Shown here: one piece after another, positions 23,901 through 31,238 of the stretch
Layout: every line of letters starts with the position of its first letter
How positions within the stretch are numbered: the stretch's first letter is position 1
From: Eupeodes corollae
Lineage: Eukaryota > Arthropoda > Insecta > Diptera > Syrphidae
Assembly (NCBI RefSeq): GCF_945859685.1
Contig: NC_079148.1
Coordinates: forward strand, 43,349,946 to 43,413,945
Direction: 5' to 3'
DNA: 64,000 bases
Program-made: the position numbers and the translations under genes
Notes under the pieces: generated by a model
The model's input: only the letters and a program-made list of their open reading frames with translations
Database searches by the model: none
What the model was told of the DNA's origin: nothing

Positions 23901-24304
23901 ATATGTGGATTTATTTTATTAAAGAGAGTCATTTAAGAGAATAGTAGTTAGATTTGTATCAATATCTCAAGATCTTGTTATCTTTGAAATTTTCTATTTC
24001 ACATTTTAATAAGACCGAATATTACTTTCAACATTCTTTTTTAATTTATTTTTCTTTGTTCAAGCATTTCACATTTATTAACTGCTAAAAATATCCAGAT
24101 TTTAATTACGTATTTTTTTATTTTTCTTTTCAGGAAGAGCACCAACGTCAGCAAAAAATGTTGGTCAGCATCAAGAGCGAATTCGAAGCAAATTTGCAAA
24201 GTACACCGTTCATAGATAGCCCTGTAATCGTTGACCAATCCCTGGCGCTAACTCGTCCTGTTGAAGAGAGTTTCTCTCCCAAAAACGACCTTAAGCCCAG
24301 ATAG
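5821..24304 (+). CDS. gce: Germ cell-expressed / Methoprene-tolerant bHLH-PAS juvenile hormone receptor (5'-partial, 8 exons)
   Basis: This is a ligand-activated nuclear transcription factor. In the family, JH binds PAS-B, the protein pairs with Taiman, and targets such as Kr-h1 are induced. The seen coding join is 5821-5984, 6049-6203, 16493-16698, 21199-21391, 21486-21717, 21782-22837, 22912-23051 and 24134-24304; every junction has GT/AG and matching phase. Counting from the first whole codon (5822), residues 1-55 are bHLH (EARNRAEKNRRDKLNGS), about 66-200 PAS-A (CHGQIVLISATVEQHLGHCQ), 240-350 PAS-B, and about 350-715 a Ser/Thr/Pro-rich tail. The bHLH (NRAEKNRRDKLNGSIQELS, HVAESPRRVDKTA) looks more like Gce than Drosophila Met, and the many introns also fit gce. 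The start codon is missing from view. A single ancestral dipteran Met would look similar, so the symbol is less certain than the family. Confidence 0.92.
6049..6203 (+). CDS. gce: gce exon b: start of PAS-A
   Basis: Acceptor CCTTAG ends at 6048 and donor GTAAGA starts at 6204. It encodes the linker and first PAS-A strands, ending in VEQHLGHCQ on a complete codon. The linker contains LMKLL, which fits LXXLL by pattern; whether it acts as a nuclear receptor box here is unknown. A 10.3-kb intron follows. Confidence 0.93.
8020..8425. repeat. Interspersed GCCCAAA-motif repeat
   Basis: AAGCCCAAA or a close variant recurs at about 8032, 8064, 8082, 8112, 8312, 8361 and 8411. The reverse complement (TTGGGCTTTGTGACA) is at about 8216, and several copies are followed or preceded by GACATA or TCACAAAG. 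Spacing is irregular, so this is not a clean tandem array. No protein or known element end is recognised. Confidence 0.45.
9050..9870 (+). mobile_element. Second copy of the family A LINE fragment
   Basis: This is nucleotide-level kin of 190-880: the run CTCATACTCGTTTCAAGATT, followed by CACATC and TCGGATGTAGAACT, parallels 195-245, and the later AAATGCTCATCAGTTTACCC / GTACTGTCAAG blocks parallel 676-725. It continues further 3' (GAATGTGGGATGC...). Numerous stops mean it is a dead 5'-truncated fragment in the large gce intron. Confidence 0.7.
11604..12826. mobile_element. Foldback-like element, copy 1 (with nested SINE)
   Basis: The left end carries the family terminus AACTTCCTATTGGTAGTTAT followed by GATTTGTCAAACTG, a CGTACGTAT-rich tract near 11,730-11,750, and CGACTTCAAATAAATTTTGTT. 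The right end carries GACAGATCGACAGACGGGA, then GGGTCGCTTCCCAGC, matching in reverse the left end of the copy at 33,473. Both tips share an AACTTC...GAT(T)TGTC-like order, which supports imperfect inverted ends. A 137-codon open frame at 11,475-11,888 is fortuitous. The interior is interrupted by a SINE at 12,472. Confidence 0.65.
12472..12660 (+). mobile_element. tRNA-derived SINE, copy A
   Basis: The head reads like a tRNA-type RNA polymerase III promoter: an A-box-like CGTAGCTTGATGGTTAGTG, then about 30 bp on a B-box-like GCTTTCAATCC. The tail GGTTGTAAGTCACTAGGCC-like block is followed by GGACTGTTGCGCCACC and a short TTTA-rich end (12,648-12,660). Copies B (23,320), C (26,690, minus) and D (30,771) share the tail. 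It sits inside the foldback copy 1. Confidence 0.75.
13540..13620 (-). mobile_element. Scrap of mariner-like transposase
   Basis: The string CACCAAACAGTCAGTTTTTG (13,570-13,589) closely matches CACCAAACAGTGACTTTTTG at about 27,815 inside the mariner-like element. Only a few tens of bases can be aligned by eye. Confidence 0.35.
15830..16035. repeat. GC-rich patch with ATG-triplet and CCAGG-type simple repeats
   Basis: In a strongly AT-rich intron this patch stands out. (GAT)n-like ATGATGATGATGATTATGAT is at about 15,877-15,896, then GGGCGGGTTTGGCGGCGCGA, then an imperfect array of GCCAGGCCA/GCCGAGCCA units at 15,975-16,010. It has no open frame of note. It could be a minisatellite or a conserved intronic control element. 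Confidence 0.5.
16493..16698 (+). CDS. gce: gce exon c: PAS-A core
   Basis: Acceptor TTTAAG ends at 16492 and the exon opens in phase 0 with TDLYGQNILNITHPDDQAML, the conserved PAS core. Donor GTATGT starts at 16699 after two bases (AG) of an Arg codon. It also holds the acidic PAS-A insert (EDENGEPRPRTSEEEEM). Confidence 0.93.
16850..17700 (+). repeat. Degenerate tandem repeat, period about 125-150 bp
   Basis: The landmark CAATGTTTTCTATGTTTTTG or a diverged form recurs at about 16859, 16983, 17110, 17235, 17366, 17515 and 17670, roughly one period apart. Shared neighbours include a GAAAAA.T block and TTAACT upstream. Monomers are heavily diverged, so this is an old minisatellite-like array within the intron. 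Confidence 0.5.
19320..19623 (-). mobile_element. Mariner-like element, 5'-end fragment
   Basis: It matches 28,190-28,411 of the larger mariner-like copy in the same orientation: TGGTACGAGCG, CAATATCTGTAACCAATC-like, GCTTGCGTAGTTGGACG, GTAAACCATAAT. It ends in the shared terminal block GAAACCGCAAAATGGATAAG (19,600-19,619). The transposase part is lost. Confidence 0.65.
20230..20471 (+). pseudogene. Mariner-like transposase remnant
   Basis: The reading frame gives YFQNDEGTCHINNKTF then ILHEKFSDRVIF. This resembles the FQQDGATCHT...LL...F.DR block that carries the second catalytic Asp of this transposase group. The frame is short and closed by stops soon after. It may belong to the same family as 27,257-28,411 but lies in the other orientation. 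Confidence 0.4.
21199..21391 (+). CDS. gce: gce exon d: PAS-A end and inter-PAS linker
   Basis: It opens with the third base of the split Arg codon, then LARAGPRTEPTTYEVVRIDG, a block recognised from the Met/Gce family. It ends on a complete Ile codon (SISGNDI) before donor GTAAGT at 21392. The exon is much less AT-rich than the flanking intron. Confidence 0.93.
21486..21717 (+). CDS. gce: gce exon e: PAS-B, first half (hormone-binding domain)
   Basis: Acceptor TTCAG ends at 21485. The exon encodes VLVGMVRLIRPPK, FEYQTRHLIDGRI and the CDQRIGLVAGYMKGEV strand, ending MHQDDVRWVIVALRQ plus one base. The YQTRH Thr sits where the family has the ligand-contacting Thr of the PAS-B pocket (family knowledge, not tested here). 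Donor GTAAGT is at 21718. Confidence 0.93.
21782..22837 (+). CDS. gce: gce exon f: PAS-B second half and low-complexity tail
   Basis: Acceptor TCACAG ends at 21781. The split ATG continues as YDCKSDYGESCYRLL and TKGFLEIDKETNKVHSFV, completing PAS-B by about residue 350. The rest (to GK at 22836) is Ser/Thr/Pro-rich with a His run (THHHDSHKDSS) and no domain seen, typical of the transactivation tail. Donor GTGAGA is at 22838, within GGTGAGAGG. A methionine inside a split codon means the longest single frame here begins artificially early, inside the intron. Confidence 0.93.
22912..23051 (+). CDS. gce: gce exon g: conserved helical segment
   Basis: Acceptor TTTCTACAG ends at 22911. It encodes IRQVISNSFQQINRSLNHIE and then LKLNEIF, a heptad-like amphipathic stretch. 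Donor GTAAGTAC is at 23052. It shows no stop, conserved phase with both neighbours and exon-like base composition. It was too short to stand out as an open frame on its own. Confidence 0.85.
23052..24133 (+). other. gce last intron, containing a SINE
   Basis: This 1,082-bp intron runs from donor GTAAGTACAA to acceptor TTTTCTTTTCAG. The SINE copy B occupies 23,320-23,620. The rest is AT-rich with no further exon seen. Confidence 0.8.
23320..23620 (+). mobile_element. tRNA-derived SINE, copy B (longest)
   Basis: The head GTCGTAGCGTGATGGTTAAT matches the A-box region of copy A. A B-box-like GGGGCCAATTCC follows about 35 bp later. It keeps a middle module, CTGCCTCTTGCGA...ATTGATAAATTCTCTAAGAGT, that is mostly missing in copy A but present in copy C. 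The tail is GGTTGTAAGTCACTAG, then TTTTGCGCCACCCAATTT. At about 300 bp it is the best full-length example here. Confidence 0.75.
24134..24304 (+). CDS. gce: gce last exon and stop
   Basis: Acceptor TTTCAG ends at 24133. The exon encodes EEHQRQQKMLVSIKSEFEAN and a Pro/Ser tail ending NDLKPR, with TAG at 24302-24304. In the same frame the next 18 codons remain open to a TAA at 24359-24361 and look protein-like (Ser/Thr-rich). The TAG could therefore be an extended-terminus readthrough site or a recent nonsense change. Confidence 0.88.
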   Translation, partial: EEHQRQQKMLVSIKSEFEANLQSTPFIDSPVIVDQSLALTRPVEESFSPKNDLKPR

Positions 24305-24665
24305 GGAAAGGATCCGAGCATAAGTAGCTCAACATCATCAGCAACGGAACCGGAGTCCTAAGAGAATAAGAGTGAGAGAAAGAAAGAGAAAAGAGGAAAA
24401 TAAGAGCTAAAGATATTTTTAACAATTTTTTTTACCAACGATATACAATTAATATAAACAAATATTTTTAAAAAATAAACAGAGCTCGAACAGATGAAGA
24501 TATTGCATAAAAACAGAGCGAGTGAAATGCAGAAAGTATAATTAAACTTTGTAGAAAACATTAAAATTATTGTTTTGTTGTGTTTTTTTTTTGTATAGAA
24601 AATCTGTTAGAAAATATTTTTTATTTAAATTGTAAATAAATAAAATTTAATATAAATATATACAA
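24305..24665 (+). other. gce: Probable gce 3' UTR with poly(A) signals
   Basis: The stop is followed by purine-rich then A/T-rich sequence. Overlapping AATAAA hexamers lie at 24635-24640 and 24639-24644, with T/GT-rich sequence shortly downstream (24,668-24,720). Later AATAAA motifs exist as well, so the UTR could extend further. Confidence 0.55.
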
Positions 24666-26689
24666 TTTTTTTTGTTAAGTTTGTAATTTCGTCCTTGTTG
24701 TTCAGTCTGTTATAAAGTGTAATTAAAAAAAGAATAATTATTGTTATATATTTAATTATTTTAAATATTGGATTTAATTTTAATTGTGGTTGGAGAGAAA
24801 TTCAATTATTATGTTTGTAACTTAACAAAAAACAGCAGATATACATAACTTACAAACAATTTAAAAAACAGCGCGGGGTGGTAATGCTTGTTATACCTTT
24901 TATCTTACTTTATACTCCACAACAATCCGGCAGCAATGGTTATCACTTGAATGGTAACTCACCAGTGATTTTATCACAAACAAAATATCTTAACAAAATC
25001 CTTAAAATACAAAAATTCCTCATACTTCACTCTGTACATTTTTGCACTCATCGATAAATATTTACCTAGTATTTAAAAATAAACTAAATAAAAAAACAAG
25101 CAACACAAATATTATATGTAATAAATGATATACTAAATAAACTCAAACAGATATAACAGGACGACAGGATTTACCGCTTATTTAAAAGAAAAGAAAAAAA
25201 AACAGTAAATAAAACTACAAAATATTTCTAATAATTAATTTTTAATTAATCGCTTAAGCGAAAGATTTAATTTTCTAAAAACACATAAACAAATACAAAA
25301 AAGAGAAACGATTTAGGGTTAATTTATGAAGATGAGTAGAAAAAAGAAAGTGATATAAGACTGTTCAAGAATAAACAAAAGATATAAATTAAATAATTAA
25401 CAAAACATAAAATAGGAATACCTAAATTTTAAGAAAAAAAAAATAATGAAACAACAGAAAATAATTTAAGAAATTAAGAAACAAAAAAAATGTTTATAAT
25501 TTTACATTTTTTGTCATGGAAATAGTTTTTAAAATAAATTAATACAAATATATTACAATAAGTACCTACCTACCAACTATGATAATGTTTATAGTCTTTT
25601 ATTTAAAAATGAAAAATAAGAATAAAGAGAATCAAAAATAATAACCAGGGCATATTTAAGTGAATGGAATGAATTAAAGAAAAAAAAAAACGGTTTTTAA
25701 AAATACATAGATTTAAATTTATATGACCTACAAAAACAAAAAAAAGGAATAATATATAAAGAAATATATTATAATTATTTATACAATATAAGTTTTGAGC
25801 TACTAAAACAATTATTATTGTAACTACATATTCTATATACATATTTCAACATAAAGCTACATAAATAAATGGTTTACACGTAAGAAACAACAAAATAAAA
25901 ACAAGCAAAAAAAAGTAATAATTATATTATTGAGAATCTTGAATGTGTTTTTCAAAAACAAGAATAACCAACAAAATAAACCAAACAGAAACGACAGAAA
26001 AGAAATAAAAAGAATATATAATAATAAAAAAAATAAATGTGAATTTTTCTTGGTACCTAGGATATGTATCCCTTCCCCTTAGAGGGTTTCATTTTAAATA
26101 ATAAGTGATAGAGAAGCTTTCTAAATTTGAAATTGTAGCAGAGCTTAATAACTTTTATGAAAATGAAACCAAGGAACTAGAAATATTATTTTAAACTAGA
26201 ATTTCAAAATAGTACCTATACACTACCGGGTACAATTTGTTAAACTGAAGCCATTTCTTCATAATTGATAACTATTTTTATCAAAAACGTTTGAAATTAA
26301 ATATACGCCTAGTATAAGGCAAGTAAAAAAGTTCTCAAAACAAAGGATAGTACAAAGTTCTATTTGTACGATAACTGTGTGTGGTTTCCAAGTTATAAAT
26401 GATGAAAACAAACTTTTGAAATAGGTTCCTAGACATGTTGTAGTATATATGTAAATAGAAATTGTTGGGAAGTATTTCGTATTGGAGTTTAGATAAGACA
26501 TACTGAATTTGTGTGCGCACATGTATGTACGTAACGTTGGCCCGTGTTCATAAACATTTTGATTAATTCGTTCGTTTATTAAAATTGATAAACAGAAAAA
26601 GAACTGATTTTCGCAAGTACCAATTAAAAAAAGTACACAAAATACAAAATGGATTGCTTAAAAGTGAAACCTGTTTATAAATAAAATAA
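24666..26689. other. AT-rich intergenic stretch
   Basis: It is dominated by A-rich runs and short open frames of low complexity. Nothing was recognised as a gene, RNA or element. It may include the tail of a long gce 3' UTR. Confidence 0.5.
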
Positions 26690-26941
26690 AAAATAAATTT
26701 GGTGGGCGCAACTGTCCGTTTGAGAACTAGGGCCTAGTGACTGACAACTCTCAACCATTCCTGTGTGCTAGTCTGTTGTCAGGAATGGAGGGGACCTACA
26801 GTTTATATGCCGAATCCGAACGGCTAATTTGAGAAAGCACTTTTCATGACCAGAATTACTCTTGGAGAATTTGTCAATTCCTCGCAAGAGGCAGTACCCG
26901 TGAAAATAAACTTTAGGTGGCATAGTCATAGTTATGCCACC
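26690..26941 (-). mobile_element. tRNA-derived SINE, copy C (5'-truncated)
   Basis: Read on the minus strand it carries the copy B middle module (CTGCCTCTTGCGAGGAATTG, ACTCTTGGAG complement) and the tail AGTCACTAGGCCCTAGTTC then a GCGCCCACC-like end at 26,701-26,709. The tRNA-like head is missing. The 5' edge is a hairpin: GGTGGCATA (26,916) is the inverse of TATGCCACC (to 26,941). Confidence 0.75.
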
Positions 26942-27254
26942 GGTACTACGAAACCTGTTTAATAGTTTCTACTTTAAGAAGTCGCGGCTGACCATCAGCT
27001 TGCAACCCATATTACTCGTAAAACAGTGCACAAGAGGGGTTCATTTGTTTATTATTACTTGAAAACGAGTGTCGTTAGAATTCGAATTATTATTCAGAAC
27101 TTAGAACTTAAAAAATAAAATTAGTTTGGCCATTTGATTTATCTTTAAGATATGAAATTTTAATTCGTTCTAGTTTTGACATTTAAGATTCGCTGATCCA
27201 AATATAGTAATGAGTAATGAGCATTTCCCTACGAATTTCATGAAATGTTGTTTA
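26942..27254. other. Short AT-rich spacer
   Basis: Nothing is recognised between SINE copy C and the mariner-like element. Confidence 0.5.
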
Positions 27255-27256
27255 TA

Positions 27257-28411
27257 CAAGGTTATCCATTTTTCGGTTTCAAAGGTAAATAAAACACATG
27301 TAAAATAATTTTTGCAATCATATTTATTTTCTACTATACATTTTGAACGTTGATATTATGTTTGAAACACTACACTAACTGTTGCAAGCTTGCAAGCATC
27401 CGTTCTTTTGGGGCAATTTTTGACAACTTTTTGACACATATTGGGCGGTATCTCAGCCATAACTTGACGAATGTTGGTTTTTAAGTGCTCAAGATTTAAA
27501 TGTCTTTCCCATACTTCACAAAAAGAAATCCAGCGGTGTCAAATCGCATGATCTTGGTGGACACTTGATATCGGCACGACAACGCACGTGCCGAGAAAAT
27601 GTCTCTTGCAGTCCAGGAATGTCTCTTGTAATAAAGCCATATTTGTTTGAGTTGTGTGAGATGTGGTAACGTCTTGTTGAAACCCTATATTCTCCAAGTC
27701 GTATTCTTCACTAGCAGGACAAAAACGTCGGTAATCATTTGACCATAATGCTCCGAGTTGACGGTTACAGTCGTTTACGAAGAAGTAAAGTCCAGTAACA
27801 CCACCGGACAAAAAAGCTCACCAAACAGTGACTTTTTGTGGGCGTAATGGCCTCTCTTCAAATACTTGAGAATTCTCAGAATCCCAAATAATACAATTTT
27901 GTTTATTAACATACCCACATGAGAAATGTGCTTCGGCGATGAAAAAAGTTTTTGTTTGAAAAATCCCCGGCTGTTGTTAAAGCATCCATTTGACGTATCT
28001 ACGACGTTGTGAATGGTCAGCTGGCTTCAGTTTTTGTATAAGCTGGATTTATATGGATTTAGGTGTAGACTCAAATCCAACATACGACATAATGTGCCGT
28101 AAGACAGTCCTTATTCCTGAGAACGACGAGAAATCGACACATATGGGTCTTTGACAACACTTTCACTTACAGCAGCGATGTTTTTAGTGGTATGAGCGCA
28201 ACGATGATGCACAGGTCTTACAATATCTGTAACCAATCTATTCTTTTTAAATTTATTCACAAATTCGTCACTTGCTTGAGTAGTTAGACGGATATGTAAA
28301 CCATAATCTCTGTGGCAGTAGCACCATTTTTGTAGTAGGTTTTAACAATTTGTATGTGTTGCGTGATAGTTAAGCGATTTTATTTTTGAAACCGCAAAAT
28401 GAATAACCCGT
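27257..28411 (-). mobile_element. Mariner-like DNA transposon relic with inverted ends
   Basis: Terminal inverted repeats are visible: GGTTATCCATTTTTCGGTTT at about 27,260 against, on the other strand, GGGTTATTCATTTTGCGGTT from 28,410. Both are flanked by TA (27,255-27,256 and 28,412-28,413). On the minus strand a broken transposase gives GFQQDVTTSHTTQTNMALLQ (27,539-27,811), the block around the second catalytic Asp. PPRSCDLTPLDFFL is encoded just downstream at about 27,530-27,570. At 1,155 bp its length suits a mariner. Frameshifts and stops show it is inactive. Confidence 0.8.
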
Positions 28412-28636
28412 TACCTTAATTTGAATTTTAAAAATTGTTTTTAATATAAAAAATGGATTTAGTCATTAAGTTAAAAAAAAAGTTATTTTACATATTGGAA
28501 CGTAAATTATTTTATGTGAAAATAAGTTCAGGTTCAGTTTTTAGCTTATACAAGATTTAGTTCCTTTTGACAAAAAATTTTGCTACTTTTCTTCCATAAG
28601 TTTTATGCAATGTATAGATTTTGGAATTAAAATTAA

Positions 28637-29468
28637 CAGCTAGGTTCTACATTTCACTTTCACTCGAAATGAAATCGAAATCGATCGATAATATAATTCG
28701 GTGTTCTACAATTCGATTTTATCGATTTCAATTTCGAATTTATCGAAATCGAAACGAAGTGAAATTGTTGTATTCCACAATTCGATTTTATCGGTTTCCG
28801 AGCGATTTCAAATCGATCTTGTTCATTTGATGTGAAATAGTGGAACAAAAAAGACGCGTTGAAAAATGTAAGTAAAAAAATGATTTTTTTAATGAAACTT
28901 CCTAAGTTTATTGCATTTTAAACATATTTGAAACAGGGGAAAACACAAAAATAATGCGCAGGAGGCAATATTTATAAATTTTATGGAGCAGCACAAGGAT
29001 CTCGCTAGGGGATTTATGAAAGGGGACCCAGTTGTCGCAGAAGCTTTGTGGGACAATTTAAAATCCGCTGCAGAAATCTGTGGACTCTCTTTCATTTCGT
29101 ATCTTGTAATGTCTACAGATGTTGTGTAATGCACAACAAACATTTATTATTTGCACCACTTTATTTGGCTGGTATTTAAGAGACCGAGCTAGATACATCT
29201 CGCAGCCTTCGTCTTTTTATTTTGTCCACTCATTATACGATCCGTTATATAATCTGTAATTATTTACACTAAAACAATTTGCAAAAATAAAAATACTTCA
29301 ACAACTGACCAAGTGACAGATATCAGCTGATTTCAATTTTACGAAAAGTGATTTCGAAAAAAATTCGAAGGTACCAAATCGTTCGAAATGTAGAACACTG
29401 AAAATGAATTCACTCGATTTGCAATTTCGATTTCACTTTCATTTCCTTCGAATTCTGGAACCCAGCTG
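28637..29468. mobile_element. PIF/Harbinger deletion derivative with TAA target duplication
   Basis: The ends are inverted: CAGCTAGGTTCTACATTTC at 28,637 and, on the other strand from 29,468, CAGCTGGGTTCCAGAATTC. TAA flanks both sides (28,634-28,636 and 29,469-29,471), as expected for Harbinger. Inside, the + strand keeps a Myb/MADF-like piece (HKDLARGFMKGDPVVAEALW, 28,990-29,055). The minus strand keeps a nuclease C-terminus (NVCCALHNICRHYKI, about 29,100-29,160). The two face each other, as in two-gene Harbinger elements, with most of both genes deleted. Subterminal TCGATTT/AAATCGA repeats fill both ends. Confidence 0.75.
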
Positions 29469-29471
29469 TAA

Positions 29472-29980
29472 GTCTTAAGTCGTTGAATAATGATGATATA
29501 ACAATATTGTTTTATTATATATCCTTGAAAAACGTTAAGTTTCAAGAACAGAAACTTCTGCAAGAATGCGGCAGATATACAATATCAAAAACCAGTTCAT
29601 TTATGTAATCAAAAAAAGGATAACAGAAATAATTTAGTTTTTTCTTTGAGTAACGCGGGTTTCGGTTTTTTAGAGTCCTAACATAATTATTTCAAATGTC
29701 CAATAAAAATGTTTTATTAGTACTTATTTAAAATTTTTTGAATAAAACAAATTCATTCGTTTATATGAAGTGAAAATATTATATGTATTTCAACTTATTA
29801 ATAACAAATCATTTAATTTTTTGCCAACAATTTAATTAATATTCAATTATTTTACCCACACATCTTATTCTGACATTTTCCTGCAGAGCGGCAACAGAAA
29901 TAAAATGACTGCAGGTTTCATCGCATTTCAGCTGTCAGACTGTTCTTTTGAACAGAGTATGTTTACATTTATGAACGCAA
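29472..29980. other. AT-rich spacer
   Basis: Nothing is recognised between the Harbinger derivative and the RTE-like insertion. Confidence 0.5.
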
Positions 29981-29991
29981 ATCTTGCATTA

Positions 29992-30713
29992 CTTACTAAC
30001 TTAAGGTGGCGCTACAGTCCTGTGTGAACTAGGGCCTCACCCAACAAACTTCTCCATCTAGCTCGGTCCCTAGCTAGATGTCTCCAGTTTCGCGCTCCAC
30101 TTGTGCGCGCCACCTGATCCGCGGTCTTCCTCTACTGCGCTGTCCTGTGGGTGCGGATTCGAAGACTTTCCTGGCCGGAGCATTGGTTTCCATGCGCTCT
30201 ACGTGACCCAGCCATCTTAGTCGTTGGACTTTTACTTTTCTTGCTAAGTCTACGTCGCTGTATAGCCCGTACAGCCCGTACAGTTCGTCGTTCCATCTTC
30301 TCTTCCACTCCCCTTCGATGCATACGGGACCGTAGATCACACGAAGAACTTTTCTCTCGAAACGATCCAAGGTGCTTTCATCCGCTTTTGTCATGGTACA
30401 TGCTTCTGCACCGCATAGCAGGACGGGGATGATAAGGGTCTTATATAACAACACTTTGGTCCCTCGAGAGAGGACTTTACCACTCAATTGCTTTCTTAGT
30501 CCAAAGAAACAGCGGTTAGCAAGAGTTATTCTGCGTTTGATCTCAGCGCTGATGTAGTTTTCTGCGTTTACATCGGAGCCTAGGTAGACGAAGTCCTTGA
30601 CTACCTCAAAGTTACGTCTGTCGATTGTGACGTTTTGACCAAAACTTTGGTGTTGTATGTCCTTTCTAGACGACAGCATGTACTTTGTTTTGCCCTCATT
30701 AACCGTTAAACCC
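29992..30713 (-). mobile_element. RTE-like LINE, 5'-truncated, with 11-bp target duplication
   Basis: The minus strand keeps a 213-codon open frame (30,074-30,715), the RT thumb and C-terminal region of RTE-type elements: VKDFVYLGSDVNAEN, EIKRRITLANRCFFGLRKQL, LYKTLIIPVLLCGAEA and VQRLRWLGHVERM. ATCTTGCATTA directly repeats at 29,981-29,991 and 30,714-30,724, so the insertion is 722 bp, truncated at its 5' end. The 3' end reads GGACTGTAGCGCCACCTTAA on the minus strand. The still-open frame suggests it is younger than most elements here. Confidence 0.88.
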
Positions 30714-30768
30714 ATCTTGCATTAGTGATGCATTTTTACATTAATGAACTTACCCAAAAGTACTCTCA

Positions 30769-30815
30769 CACTAGTTCTCAACGGACTGTTGCGCCACCCA
30801 ATATTGTTATTTTGT
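30769..30815 (+). mobile_element. SINE tail fragment, copy D
   Basis: Only the 3' tail is present: CACACTAGTTCTCAACGGAC then TGTTGCGCCACCCAAT, matching the ends of copies A-C. Confidence 0.6.
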
Positions 30816-31238
30816 CGAATTGTCTTTCATTTGACAATGGAATTTTTCTATTTTAATTTATAATATCAAATTAATTTTATTTAAATATTCTGTATAATCA
30901 TTGTAAATTTCTGAGTAGATTGAAATTTTGTTCAGTCTATTACGTGAAATAAGTTTTTAATATTGTTGTTAACACATCAACCTTCTTTCTGTTAAGATTT
31001 CGAGCGTAAAACATCTGTCAATAAATCTATGTTTGACTTAAAAAAATTCATCTTTAATTTTGTTTTATTTTATTTACTCTTTAAAAATCTTTTCTTTAAA
31101 AAATCCGCTTTAAAAGAAACAAAAACAAAATGTAGCAATTTTCAGCTTCAGTTTAAGAATCAAAATCGAAAATTAAAAACAAATATTTTAGAACAAGGTA
31201 TTATTTTGAACCCTTTCTAATTTAATACAATTTACATA

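Noticed and set aside
24358..26522. Hydrophobic open frames downstream of gce on the minus strand
   Set aside because: Phe/Ile/Tyr-rich translations are what A/T-rich DNA gives in this orientation; no start context or domain.
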